Below, piece by piece: positions 1-7,900 of a DNA stretch of 11,505 bases. Source of the stretch: Conidiobolus incongruus B7586 (lineage: Eukaryota; Entomophthoromycota; Entomophthoromycetes; Entomophthorales; Conidiobolaceae). The notes beneath the pieces were generated by a model. It saw only the letters and a program-made list of their open reading frames with translations, did not search any database and had not been told where the DNA came from. The position numbers and the translations under genes are program-made. How positions within the stretch are numbered: position 1 is the stretch's first letter; every line of letters begins with the position of its first letter. Where the stretch lies: the NCBI GenBank assembly GCA_000697335.1, contig JNEM01013798.1, positions 1 to 11,505 of the forward strand, given 5' to 3'.

Positions 1-187
1 CTTATCCATTATGACACTAAATTTATCAAAGAGAATTCTGAAAAGAAACAGGTACCACAAAATGTTACATTCTGTTATTGATGAAAATACACTATTGAGA
101 CATAGTGAGATTAACAAAAATATTCATCTTTGGAGAAATAATTCAGTATCATTCAATCAATTATCCGATAAAATAATATATTTGACA

Positions 188-479
188 ATGAAATTCACCA
201 CTTTATTCATCGCTGCTACCTCTCCTTAGTTTCCAATAAACTTCAATATTACTACTACGATGCTAGAAAAGTGCATGCTATTATTTACGCCAAAGTCAAG
301 CCTGACGTTGAATTGTCTTTGAACTTGGATATTCTCAAGAGAAAATGTACTCGTGGATACTATAGTGGATATGACTGCTACCATTGCAGTACCAAATTGA
401 TTAATTTTACCTTGTGTCAAAGCTTGACTTGGGATCAGACTTGGATGTTCTTGGAATTGTTAAGGGTCAATTTATTTAA
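188..479 (+). pseudogene. Broken near-full-length copy of the three-cysteine small secreted protein family
   Basis: The copy starts with an ATG and a signal-peptide-like MKFTTLFIAATS, ended by an early stop. After a frame change the body follows: YYYDARKV, then the core CTRGYYSGYDCYHC with the family spacing C-x9-C-x2-C (cysteine codons at 346, 376 and 385). The alternating acidic tail (LDLGSDLDVLGIVKG) then reads in yet another frame, to a stop at 477-479. The length of about 290 bases fits the 249-276 bases of the two intact copies, and no intron-like sequence explains the breaks, so this is a decayed gene rather than a spliced one. The core is as well kept as in the intact copies, which suggests recent loss. 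The reading frame of its ATG is also open upstream to position 11, but that stretch resembles nothing. Function is unknown. The family assignment is firm because three separate motifs occur in the right order and spacing. Confidence 0.8.
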
Positions 480-593
480 TGAATATTTCAATACTTATAT
501 TCGACAAAAAAAACCAATTGCTAGGCATTTCAGGAATAGCATAGTATTTAGCATTCAAAATTAAAAATTTAATAAAAAATAATTTGAATTACG

Positions 594-611
594 CACTAAT
601 TAAATTTAGTG
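594..611. repeat. Short inverted repeat downstream of the pseudogene
   Basis: CACTAA and TTAGTG form a 6-bp stem around a 6-base loop. It lies about 115 bases past the end of the broken copy. In DNA this AT-rich such stems are common, so a role in 3' end formation is only a possibility. Confidence 0.3.
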
Positions 612-658
612 TGATAGGTAATTTAGATTGTATTATAATTTAATATTTGTTTCAAATA

Positions 659-676
659 TTCATATACAAATATGAA
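659..676. repeat. Short inverted repeat (7-bp stem)
   Basis: TTCATAT and ATATGAA pair around the loop ACAA. It is a simple hairpin in an AT-rich spacer with no evident function. Confidence 0.3.
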
Positions 677-1662
677 ATACTCGAATATTTTTGCTATTTT
701 TGTATATTATTTCTTAATATAATTTATTCTAACATATTATATATATAATACTTTAAGTGTTACAATTTTACAATGGAATATTATTGAATATTAATACAAG
801 AGAATGAAGTAATTACAATTTTTCAATCTGTCCAAATTATCATAAACTTGAAAATTTTGCAAAATTTTAACTATCATAAAAATAAATTTATTGTTTTTTG
901 TAGAATGGCTCAGCAAGATTGATTTATTGAAGTGATATTGTTTTCGCTTTGCTTGATTAATTATAAATAACAATTCACTATACATTAAGTAGTTTGTTAT
1001 TTATAAGTTAATTACTATACTTAATGGTTGGTAATAGTTAAATACAAAAGATATTCATAATGTATATTCAATATATTTTATGTATTAAAAATACTTTACA
1101 TCCAAGATTTAGCCTAATTCTTAAGAATAATTCCAATTGCTTTAGTTATCCAAGAATTAATAATTTCAGATTCTATAATAGAAAAAGAGAATTAAAAAAT
1201 GATAATCAATTTGCATCAAAAGCTCCTTGAAAAATATATATTATCAAATTAATAATATTTTTTTAGAATAATATATATCTCGAATGATATATTAAATTAA
1301 TAACATTTGAATATGTAATATTTCCACACTTCTAAATTTCTCTATTGAATATAATAATCTCATGCTACAAGTATATATTATTAATAGTATTTTTTCTTAA
1401 TTTAGATGAAGATTATACCAAATATTTTACTGGAAAATGAATAAAGCAATATATAATGATATCCCTACTGAAATTAGGAATTTAATCATTATCCAAAATT
1501 CTATAAAATTATAAAATTTATTAGCATTTTATTTTATAAAAAATATATATAAATTTAATGATATCACTTATCATTATAATTATTAGCACCGAGGCTTAGA
1601 AATATATTTAGTTAATAGATAATTCTCAAAACTTTTTACACAAATTACAGTATTATATTAAA

Positions 1663-1737
1663 AATTTGTTAATTCACAATTCGAATTTACTTTCTTACCA
1701 TTGTTGTGATAACCTAATTGAGCTCAATATCAATTAA
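1663..1737 (+). pseudogene. Possible decayed fragment of the family (core end plus tail)
   Basis: In one frame this reads NLLIHNSNLLSYHCCDNLIE and on to LNIN and a stop. The YHC triplet at 1696-1704 matches the CYHC of the broken copy at 188-479, with TCTTACCATTGT against TGCTACCATTGC at the DNA level. The following hydrophobic/N/E pattern resembles the family tail. No signal peptide or YYYD motif is visible upstream. Chance similarity in AT-rich DNA cannot be excluded. Confidence 0.25.
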
Positions 1738-1945
1738 AAATTGATTAAAGTAATTGTCCAATAGAAAATTGTCTATTTAAATTTATATAAATTTTAATCA
1801 TAATGATTAATAGTGTAATGCTTTATTTGTGAACCATATAATCCAGAATTGAAATATTTTTTAAATGTTCATATAAAAGTGCAAGATGTAGGCATTGGAA
1901 AAATTTAATATCAAGCATTCAAGTAACTATAGTTCAATATTTATG

Positions 1946-1987
1946 ATCAATGTTCAGTTAAGTAATAATATTCTTAATATTGGTTAA
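1946..1987 (+). pseudogene. Possible decayed tail fragment of the family
   Basis: The frame reads INVQLSNNILNIG then a stop. It resembles INAQLNIDIEV in the intact copy at 3937-4212, and the DNA ATCAATGTTCAGTTA differs from ATCAATGCCCAGTTG at three of 15 bases. Nothing upstream looks like the cysteine core. It lies just downstream of the minus-strand copy but on the opposite strand, so it is not part of that gene. Confidence 0.3.
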
Positions 1988-2025
1988 TATAGAAATGTTC
2001 TTATATTTAGGTTCAATGAATAATA

Positions 2026-2031
2026 TTTATT
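2026..2031 (-). promoter_or_regulatory. Candidate poly(A) signal of the minus-strand secreted-protein gene
   Basis: AATAAA on the minus strand, about 95 bases past the stop codon of the gene at 2124-2372. Such hexamers are frequent by chance in this composition, so the assignment rests only on distance and strand. Confidence 0.3.
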
Positions 2032-2123
2032 AACTTAATAATATAATCAAGCTGTGAATAATGATAATATTGATCAAAATATATCATTAGTTTCACTTTG
2101 AGAATGATAATATGAAATACTAT

Positions 2124-2372
2124 TTAGATACCGATTCCAATAGCAGCATCAATATCAATATCTACGTCGAGTTCAACGAGTCCATTCAATAGACCTCTAC
2201 AGCGGTAGCAACTGTATCCTCCATAATTTCCATAATTACACTTATTTCTCACATCAATAGCCAATCTAGCGTTTACAGCAATAGCGGCATCAACTACAGA
2301 TTTGTCATAATAATGGTATGGACTGGTAAATAAAGCGGAGGTAGCGGCAATGAATAAAGCAGTCAATTTCAT
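2124..2372 (-). CDS. Small secreted three-cysteine protein, 82 aa, unknown function
   Basis: This is an intact intronless gene. Residues 1-16 (MKLTALFIAATSALFT) form a typical short secretion signal, so the mature protein of about 65 residues should leave the cell or sit in the wall. YHYYD (19-23) matches the YYYYD of the copy at 3937-4212. The core CNYGNYGGYSCYRC spans residues 45-58, with Cys45, Cys55 and Cys58. The tail from Val66 to Ile82 alternates I/V/L with D, then A/G, giving a possible acidic beta-strand edge. Start choice: the first ATG immediately precedes the signal peptide and has a TATA-like element about 65-75 bases upstream. Base composition is far richer in G+C than the flanks, as expected for a maintained gene. 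I recognise no known family; secreted effector, wall or adhesive peptide roles are guesses. It points away from the sister gene 1.6 kb to the right. Confidence 0.82.
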   Translation of the reverse strand: MKLTALFIAATSALFTSPYHYYDKSVVDAAIAVNARLAIDVRNKCNYGNYGGYSCYRCRGLLNGLVELDVDIDIDAAIGIGI

Positions 2373-2436
2373 GTTGGTTGATAATAGAATATAATAGACT
2401 TAATTTGATTGATAATTGTGATAAATTCAACTATCA

Positions 2437-2446
2437 GATATATATA
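2437..2446 (-). promoter_or_regulatory. TATA-like element of the minus-strand gene
   Basis: TATATATATC on the minus strand, about 65-75 bases before the ATG of the gene at 2124-2372. It stands out as the only run of alternating T/A in that upstream region and is at a plausible core-promoter distance. Confidence 0.45.
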
Positions 2447-2492
2447 CTGATTACTTTAGCATATAATTGATTTGAAAAGAATTTCCTAATTA

Positions 2493-2497
2493 CCCCT
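2493..2497 (-). promoter_or_regulatory. Possible stress-element-like AGGGG upstream of the minus-strand gene
   Basis: CCCCT on the plus strand (AGGGG on the minus) lies about 120 bases upstream of the ATG, inside a small island of higher G+C. It matches the five-base core of yeast stress response elements. A single copy is weak evidence, and no second copy is seen nearby. Confidence 0.2.
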
Positions 2498-2751
2498 TTA
2501 AATTGGACCCTGTCGTGCATAAGTATTTCTCCAACAATATTTGTTCCAAATTTAGAAATATAAAATTTTTCGCAAATATTTTGTAATACAACTACTATTT
2601 AAAGCATTATCTTGATACTAATTTAAGTAATGTAAATAAATGTCATACTATTGAAAGTCATAATCACCTAAAATATTTGTTGAAGATTTCGTGATGTTCA
2701 AAACATAGTTAAATCAGCCAATTTGATTGGTTACAATACTTGAAATATCTA

Positions 2752-2836
2752 TTAAAATTGTTTCAAAATTGCTATTGCTGCATTTATATTAAGATTGGGA
2801 TTTGAAGTTTATTAGGAGAGTGTAGCTACTATACCT
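2752..2836 (-). pseudogene. Core-less decayed copy of the family on the minus strand
   Basis: Read on the minus strand, the stretch begins with GTAGCTACACTCTCCT and AATAAACTTCAA. The broken copy at 188-479 has GCTGCTACCTCTCCT and AATAAACTTCAA at the junction of signal peptide and mature protein. It then runs straight into TSNPNLNINAAIAI, which resembles the family tail (compare IPNINAQLNIDI and DIDAAIGIGI), before a stop at 2752-2754. Signal end and tail are in different frames, and the YYYD motif and cysteine core are absent, so it cannot encode a family protein now. The shared DNA with the copy at 188-479 makes kinship more convincing than the protein similarity alone. Confidence 0.5.
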
Positions 2837-3463
2837 AAATATTAGTCAAATTTATATATGAAACTTACAATGTAACAATTTGTATTGGGATTAGCATTTA
2901 TATCAGAAAATTGATATTCTCAATTTAAATCTTTCGTACATTATTGCATCATTAAAGATAATTGGATATTGTCAACCAATAAAATTTACTCTAAAAATCA
3001 TATTGTTTAATATTACCTGGTTGTTAAGTTTAATAGGTATCTTTCAAACTATTCTATTTATATACCAAATTTAATTTTATAGCACCTGTCAAATTATACT
3101 TAAGTTTGAATATCAAATTCATATTATTAACACACTGATATTATCAACTAATTGACCATTTATTCAATTTCAACAGCAAAAATTATGTCTAGTATTTTAG
3201 ATGTTAGTTTGAAAATATAATAAATATTTGGATGAATATAATCTACTAAGAATATCGCTATTTTTCTTTAAACAATGTCCCAATTGATTTTCTATAAATA
3301 ATCAAAATAAATATTAGAATTTGTCTATATTATACTCGGTATAACTTTTTTACATTTTATAACAAATAGGAAAGTGTATAATATATAAGTATTTAATGTT
3401 TATTTTCCCTGAAGAGATAGTTTACGTCAATATATAATTAAATTAGTGCGGCAAAAGTAGATA
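2837..3463. other. Spacer between the divergent clusters
   Basis: AT-rich DNA without a convincing gene. On the minus strand near 2885-2910 a short DINANPN reading again recalls the family tail, a few dozen bases upstream of the core-less relic, but it is isolated. Nothing else is recognised. Confidence 0.45.
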
Positions 3464-3716
3464 ATGACTAATCCGAGAAATGCTGCTACCAAAATTAAGT
3501 AAATTAAACCATTATTCATTCATAATATTTCACTCAACTATGAAAACTAATATAAATATTAAGCTAATATTTAAAGGTCTATCAAATCATATTCTTAATA
3601 TTCAGGTCAGATTGGAGGAGTTAAATTATATTCATTTTGATATCTCGATATATAACCTTGATTCGATTGAAACATTGAATGATAAACAAAATATCAAGTT
3701 AAATAGGGGAGACTAA
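3464..3716 (+). pseudogene. Strongly diverged possible copy of the family
   Basis: An ATG at 3464 is followed after five codons by GCTGCTACC, the same AAT-encoding string as in the signal peptide of the copy at 188-479. A second frame, open from an ATG at 3480 to the stop at 3714-3716 (78 codons), ends in NLDSIETLNDKQNIKL. This can be laid on the tail LNIDIEVNADANIKV of the intact plus-strand gene, sharing N, D, IE, N and NIK in order. The overall span of about 250 bases fits a family member. The cysteine core is not visible; a weak NY-x3-D may be its remnant. The 78-codon frame is AT-rich, lacks a signal peptide and has no other support as a gene, so I read it as a relic rather than a CDS. 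Confidence 0.33.
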
Positions 3717-3784
3717 ATATTAGAGTTTTTTGGACGTGAAATTTCCTGTTGAGATATTTTAACATGTTTCAAAATTGATGAATC

Positions 3785-3883
3785 GAATCTAAACCAAAAA
3801 GGAGTTGTGAGGCTTGTAATAGACTGTTAATTAATATTGAAGTGGATATGAGGTTTGATATAAATAGGTACAATTCCATATAA
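3785..3883 (+). pseudogene. Decayed fragment of the family (CxxC plus tail)
   Basis: A short open frame reads CEACNRLLINIEVDMRFDIN and a few residues more before a stop. It matches the segment CYRCNRILP...LNIDIEVNADANI of the intact gene that begins about 50 bases downstream: the CxxC-N-R-[IL]-L stretch and the INIEVD tail agree in order, with a short internal gap. Codons 3806-3859 carry most of the similarity. The first core cysteine, the YYYD motif and the signal peptide are not present, so it is a 3' remnant. Its position directly before an intact copy in the same orientation suggests an old tandem duplication. Confidence 0.55.
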
Positions 3884-3886
3884 TAT
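3877..3886 (+). promoter_or_regulatory. TATA-like element of the plus-strand gene
   Basis: CATATAATAT lies 50-60 bases upstream of the ATG at 3937. The spacing resembles that of the TATA-like run before the sister gene, but similar strings are common in these flanks. Confidence 0.35.
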
Positions 3887-3936
3887 TAATTATCAATTAA
3901 GCTATATTCTAAATTATCTATTAATCGATTATCATC

Positions 3937-4212
3937 ATGAAATTCTTCACTTTATTAGTTGCTGCCTCCTCTGTCTTTGCTACCGACAACTATTACTATT
4001 ACGATAGAAATACTGTTGAAACCACCTTGAAAGGAGCTCTCGGTATTGTGGTCGGTCTGCTTACTAACATTTTGAACAACAACTGCCATTACGGAAACTA
4101 CTATGGACGTGATTGCTATCGTTGCAACAGAATCCTCCCTGGAATTCCCAACATCAATGCCCAGTTGAACATTGATATTGAGGTTAATGCCGATGCTAAC
4201 ATCAAAGTCTAA
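3937..4212 (+). CDS. Small secreted three-cysteine protein, 91 aa, unknown function
   Basis: This is an intact intronless gene and the best-preserved family member. Residues 1-15 (MKFFTLLVAASSVFA) are a textbook signal peptide with cleavage likely after Ala15, so the product should be secreted. YYYYD is at 19-23. A hydrophobic G/L/V-rich segment (about 33-46) may be a helix. The core CHYGNYYGRDCYRC is at 50-63 with Cys50, Cys60 and Cys63. The tail from Pro71 alternates I/L/V with N/D (NINAQLNIDIEVNADANIKV). Three cysteines leave one without an intramolecular partner, so a disulfide dimer or a metal site is possible; this is inference. Many codons end in C (AAC, ATC, TAC), in contrast to the AT-rich flanks, which argues for selection and good expression. 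It is nine residues longer than the sister gene, mostly before the core and in the tail. No known family is recognised. Confidence 0.85.
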   Translation: MKFFTLLVAASSVFATDNYYYYDRNTVETTLKGALGIVVGLLTNILNNNCHYGNYYGRDCYRCNRILPGIPNINAQLNIDIEVNADANIKV

Positions 4213-4300
4213 ATTCAAATCAAATGCTATGATGTATATAATTGATTTGAAGCAATGTCAGTAACAATGTGGTTCCAAGTTTTAATATAATTATTATTTT

Positions 4301-4306
4301 AATAAA
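4301..4306 (+). promoter_or_regulatory. Candidate poly(A) signal of the plus-strand gene
   Basis: AATAAA about 90 bases after the stop codon, within an A/T-rich run typical of fungal 3' ends. The distance is nearly the same as for the sister gene. Frequent chance matches keep confidence low. Confidence 0.35.
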
Positions 4307-4320
4307 TTTAATTTTTGATA

Positions 4321-5784
4321 CTCTTTTAAAGACCTCATGTTAAGTTTTTATTCATTAGTTTTCTATATTGACTCTGATTTTCAAATATCAAAACTTTGTT
4401 TCAATATATTTTAAGGTTTAAGTAAACTATAGTCAAGATTTTGTGTATAATGAATATATGAATATATTAAAAAATAATTTCAATTCATTCAGCATTTATA
4501 CAATATATTACAAATATATTAATGATAAATAATTATATTTTTCGCATTTATGGTAGTTATTCACGATTTTACAAATGGGTAGCTAATCATCTTAATTATT
4601 ATTTTAAGATTGATAAAGAAAAATTCGTGGAAAGATTTAAATTAATAGCTTTAAATTAGCTGTGATTATAAAAATATAAATTAAACTCTTATTTTGAAGA
4701 ATATCTAATAGTATCTATCACACTTTCGAGAATTATTGATAGTCATAAATCTTAATATTAAATCTGTCTAAAATCAATGTAATTATAATTTTACCATATG
4801 GTTGTAAAGATCGTCAAATAATACCTATAATATTTAAAATTAACCGATGATAATTTTGATATTAAATAATGACGCTTTTCTAATTTCTCATTTCTTTTAA
4901 CATATTAATTGTTTTCAATATCAGATTTGATAAAAAATTAAGAGGATAATGATTATTTTTAAATGATATGTATTCATATTAAGTAATATTTTTCAAAATT
5001 TGATTGCAAAGATGATCACACTTGAACCAAATTGTCATGATACTAAATGTTTAATTTATTATTGTTAAAACTCAACCACAAACACAATTAAATCTTTGAA
5101 AAGTTAAAAAAGGTTTATCAAGATAATATCCTATCCAAGATAATCATTCACTATTGCGTTTGTAATTTTAAAGCTTTGAACTTAACTAAAATTTTCAATA
5201 GTCAAAATAATTAACTACAATTCTCTCTATGATCAAAGAACCAAAAATATTCATCTAGCACCTTGTGGTTTCATAAAAAATATATCAAATCTTTTTAATA
5301 ATAATAATTTTAAATTAGTTAAATATTGCATCTCAAAAATATTATAATTAACATAATACAAAAGGGATGTTTTATATTATAATAAACCACGAAGAAATAA
5401 ATTAAAATAATTATAATTAAATATACCCAATTTTAATATAATCAAACGCTAAGGATATTATATTTAATAATTACAAATAGTAAACCACCGATTGTTTTAT
5501 ATTTTTTAACTCAAAGCAAGCTTAAATTTTTATTTAAACCAAAACTATCCTATCCAAAATGATATTTATTAGTTTTTATATTTATAACACATTGCTAATT
5601 ATTCCAATTAATAATAGTTTACAGTCTTTTTATTTAATTCCAATAGCAAAGAAATTAATAACAAGCTTTCGGATCTAATTTATTAAAAATGTAATTTCCA
5701 AATAATATTCTCAATATATATAAGGATTATTTATCTTTTAATGATTAAATAATAAAAATTTGAAACCAAATCTGTAATAAATTA
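4321..5784. other. AT-rich spacer without a recognisable gene
   Basis: No coding-like frame and no RNA gene is seen. A short frame near 5009-5068 (EPNCHDTKC...YYC) has an NCH as in the core, but the cysteine spacing is wrong and the surroundings do not match, so it is not called. Confidence 0.5.
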
Positions 5785-5911
5785 CTCTTAACAAAAGAAA
5801 ATGGAAAGAGCCACTACACCAATTATACACACCAGATTACAGCCTTAATGATTATAATTATTTTGGGTAAGTAATATAAATGCTTTCAAGAAATTAAACT
5901 TCAACATACCA
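5785..5911 (+). pseudogene. Possible decayed copy of the family (core start plus tail)
   Basis: One frame reads LLTKENGKSHYTNY at 5785-5826, which parallels LLTNILNNNCHYGNY just before and into the core of the intact plus-strand gene (the first core cysteine would be Ser). Sixty-four bases after that Ser codon, in another frame, comes NINAFKKLNFNI at 5873-5908, parallel to NINAQLNIDI. The intact gene has 66 bases between the same landmarks. The matching order and spacing are the main support; the stretch between has lost all similarity, including the two later cysteines. A GTAAGT at 5867-5872 looks like a splice donor but has no credible exon on either side. Confidence 0.37.
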
Positions 5912-6769
5912 ACTAAACTAATTTATGATATATCAAGTTTTACTCTTAAATACAGATTACTATTTTTCTGATGTTAAAAGTTTGCAAAAAGTATGCAAAA
6001 TATTGTGAATAAAAAAGGATGGTATTAATAATATATTTTTCATCTATTTTAGTAAATTTTTTATGAATGTTATGTTTAAGGTCAATTCTCACAAAGTAAC
6101 ATAATATACTTTGCAAATTAAAATTCAATTCATAATTATATCAAATTAACAATGATTTTTGAATACTATTCAATGTACTAAATAAATTTTCAAACTGATA
6201 ATTAATTAAATATCTTATGGTCTAAATATTATAAGTTTAAAATATTGATCATATTTTTGGAAACTTAGAGTCATATATTTATGATTTTATTTAATTGATA
6301 ACAATTCGGTTTAAACAAACTTAAATTATTCTTTAAGTACTTTAGTACATAAGGATTAATTAAATTATTAATATTATCTTACATTTCTAGGACCTCAATT
6401 AATAAACAAAAACCATCTAATTTCCACTTGTTCAAGTTTTCCATACTATATTTATTTACTCTAAACAATCGATAAAATAGAAATATATTAGGATAGAGAA
6501 TATAATAATCCAATTTGAATATAATTATTCCTTAGAGTTGTAACTTCCATCTACCAAATTATCGTTAAACAATTTAATATATTACTTTTACTTGACTATG
6601 AAATGAGTCAACTATTGGATGAATCCAAAAAATAAACAAACGATAGCCAAATAATCTCGCACGAATTCATTATTATGGATATTTCTTTAATATAGTTCTC
6701 AAAATGTAATATTTTACATACAACTAATGACTATCAATTGCAGTGAAAGTTAAGATCTAGATTGTATTC
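5912..6769. other. AT-rich spacer without a recognisable gene
   Basis: The longest open frame (60 codons, minus strand, 5946-6128) uses almost only A/T codons and has no motif or signal peptide, so I treat it as chance. Nothing else was recognised. Confidence 0.5.
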
Positions 6770-6811
6770 TGGTATGCAAGATGCCAAACCTTACCTGATT
6801 CAGTTAATTGA
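6770..6811 (+). pseudogene. Possible tiny remnant of the family core
   Basis: The frame WYARCQTLPDSVN and a stop resembles CYRCNRILPGIPN: Y, RC, LP and N occur in the same order, with one extra residue between Y and R. It sits in a small island of higher G+C than the flanks, as the other copies do. It is short, so chance is a real alternative. Confidence 0.22.
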
Positions 6812-7253
6812 TCCTTAGAAAATATACCTCAATATATTAAAATAGATCAATAAAATTGGATTGCTAAACAACCATTAATATAAATCCCAGAATAATTGCT
6901 TGAGCAATAATATCATATTTTTTAATAACAGTTTTGAAATTTAATAATAAATAAATTGATTGTATAAGGTATTTAGAACTTTCAAAATTAAACAATATTA
7001 ACTTTGATAATTGTTAGAGTTAAACACTTTCCAATATTAAAAATCTATTTATCATTTAATATAATTCCTTAATAAAAAGAATTTTTAATTCTTTCTTAAT
7101 CTAATAAAAACTAATTAATATTCAATAAAAAAAGCATTTTGATGAAAAACTCTATCCTTTAACACTTTAATCATTTATTAATATATATGAATGTTATCAT
7201 CTAACCGAAAATATTGTTCAAATTTCATTGATATTAATTAAAATAAGCGCAAG
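6812..7253. other. AT-rich spacer without a recognisable gene
   Basis: No gene is seen. ATGAAAAACTCTATCCTT at 7142-7159 resembles the start of a family signal peptide but runs into a stop at once and is about 110 bases too far from the relic that follows. Confidence 0.45.
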
Positions 7254-7391
7254 AATAGGATTTGCTACTTAATTGCTACTATGTCTGCTTTGATAGCTCC
7301 AAAGGATTACTATTATAATGCTGTTCTACTGGATGCTCAAGCTCCTAATATTGGTTTCGATTTTCATGTTACTGTTGACTTTGATATTTAA
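7254..7391 (+). pseudogene. Core-less copy of the family with a residual 36-codon ORF
   Basis: From 7269 the frame reads LIATMSALIAPKDYYYNAV, which lines up with FIAATSALFTSPYHYYDKSV at the end of the signal peptide and the aromatic motif of the gene at 2124-2372. LLDA follows, where that gene has VVDA. It then jumps to PNIGFDFHVTVDFDI and a stop, equivalent to the alternating tail. The cysteine core is completely missing. The normal start is not recognisable; the only ATG in frame (7281) lies inside the old signal peptide and would give 36 residues with no proper secretion signal. I read it as a relic with a clean internal deletion. The frame is otherwise open and the island is G+C-richer than its flanks, so a truncated or alternatively started product is not fully excluded. 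Confidence 0.6.
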
Positions 7392-7900
7392 GCCAAATTT
7401 TATCCTTTAGAAAATTAAGGAGGATAAGATATTTAACAATACATTACTCCTTTGAGTCCTTTTTTTGTTTTTTACTCTTTGATCTTATTTTATAAATATA
7501 TCTAGTTCGTTTTTATCTTACTAATATTGTAAAAAATCCTAAATAAAAAATATGCTTCATTTTATTTATCTACTAATATTTGGTTTATCATATATAGCTT
7601 TGAAAATTATTAAGAAATAATGAATCACGGAATTTTGACTGTATTCATAATTTAGTAATTAATAATCATTTATGTCTCTGTGAACTCATAATATAATAAA
7701 ATTATAAAATAAAAATAATACATCAATAGAGGTTATATTAGAATATTATATTGTCAATCATTCCAGTTTTTATTTTTCCAATATTGATAACAATACTTTT
7801 TCAAAATCATTTTAATATCAGTAAAATATAATATATAGTTTTACATCTCTAAATAATTGGAACATTTTATATACGATATATTAATAGTAAAATATTTTAA
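7392..7900. other. AT-rich spacer leading into the AT desert
   Basis: Just after the relic a T-rich pyrimidine run (about 7446-7490) could be a leftover 3' end region. No gene, RNA or repeat array is recognised. Confidence 0.45.

Larger units (their letters stand above)
480..1662. other. AT-rich spacer without a recognisable gene
   Basis: No open frame here shows coding character; codons are A/T-saturated and no family motif recurs clearly. It contains two short hairpin-forming stretches (594-611 and 659-676). A minus-strand reading near 1105-1140 (KAIGIILKN then stop) faintly recalls the family tail, but it is too short to call. Confidence 0.5.

Noticed and set aside
11-187. Open frame running into the ATG of the broken copy at 188
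   Set aside because: Its residues show no motif, and the family signal peptide starts exactly at 188. The upstream open stretch is best explained by chance.
791-985. A 64-codon minus-strand frame
   Set aside because: A/T-only codon use, no signal peptide, no similarity to the family, and no G+C island.
3955-4218. An 87-codon minus-strand frame opposite the intact plus-strand gene
   Set aside because: It is the antisense of a gene with clear signal peptide and family core. Its sequence only mirrors the alternating tail, and it has no signal peptide or homologue in the window.
5009-5068. Cysteine-containing reading EPNCHDTKC...YYC
   Set aside because: Cysteine spacing and the glycine/tyrosine positions do not match the family core, and no tail or signal peptide flanks it.
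5760-5860. tRNA-like strings on the minus strand (GGTGTAGTGGCTC and GGTTTCAAAT)
   Set aside because: They resemble A- and B-box cores, but they are in the wrong order on that strand, with no acceptor stem or cloverleaf pairing.
5867-5935. Possible intron (GTAAGT, CTAAAC-like branch site, AG)
   Set aside because: No coding exon can be placed on either side. The intact family members have no intron.
5946-6128. A 60-codon minus-strand frame
   Set aside because: Composition identical to the surrounding spacer; lysine, isoleucine and phenylalanine dominate as in random AT-rich DNA.
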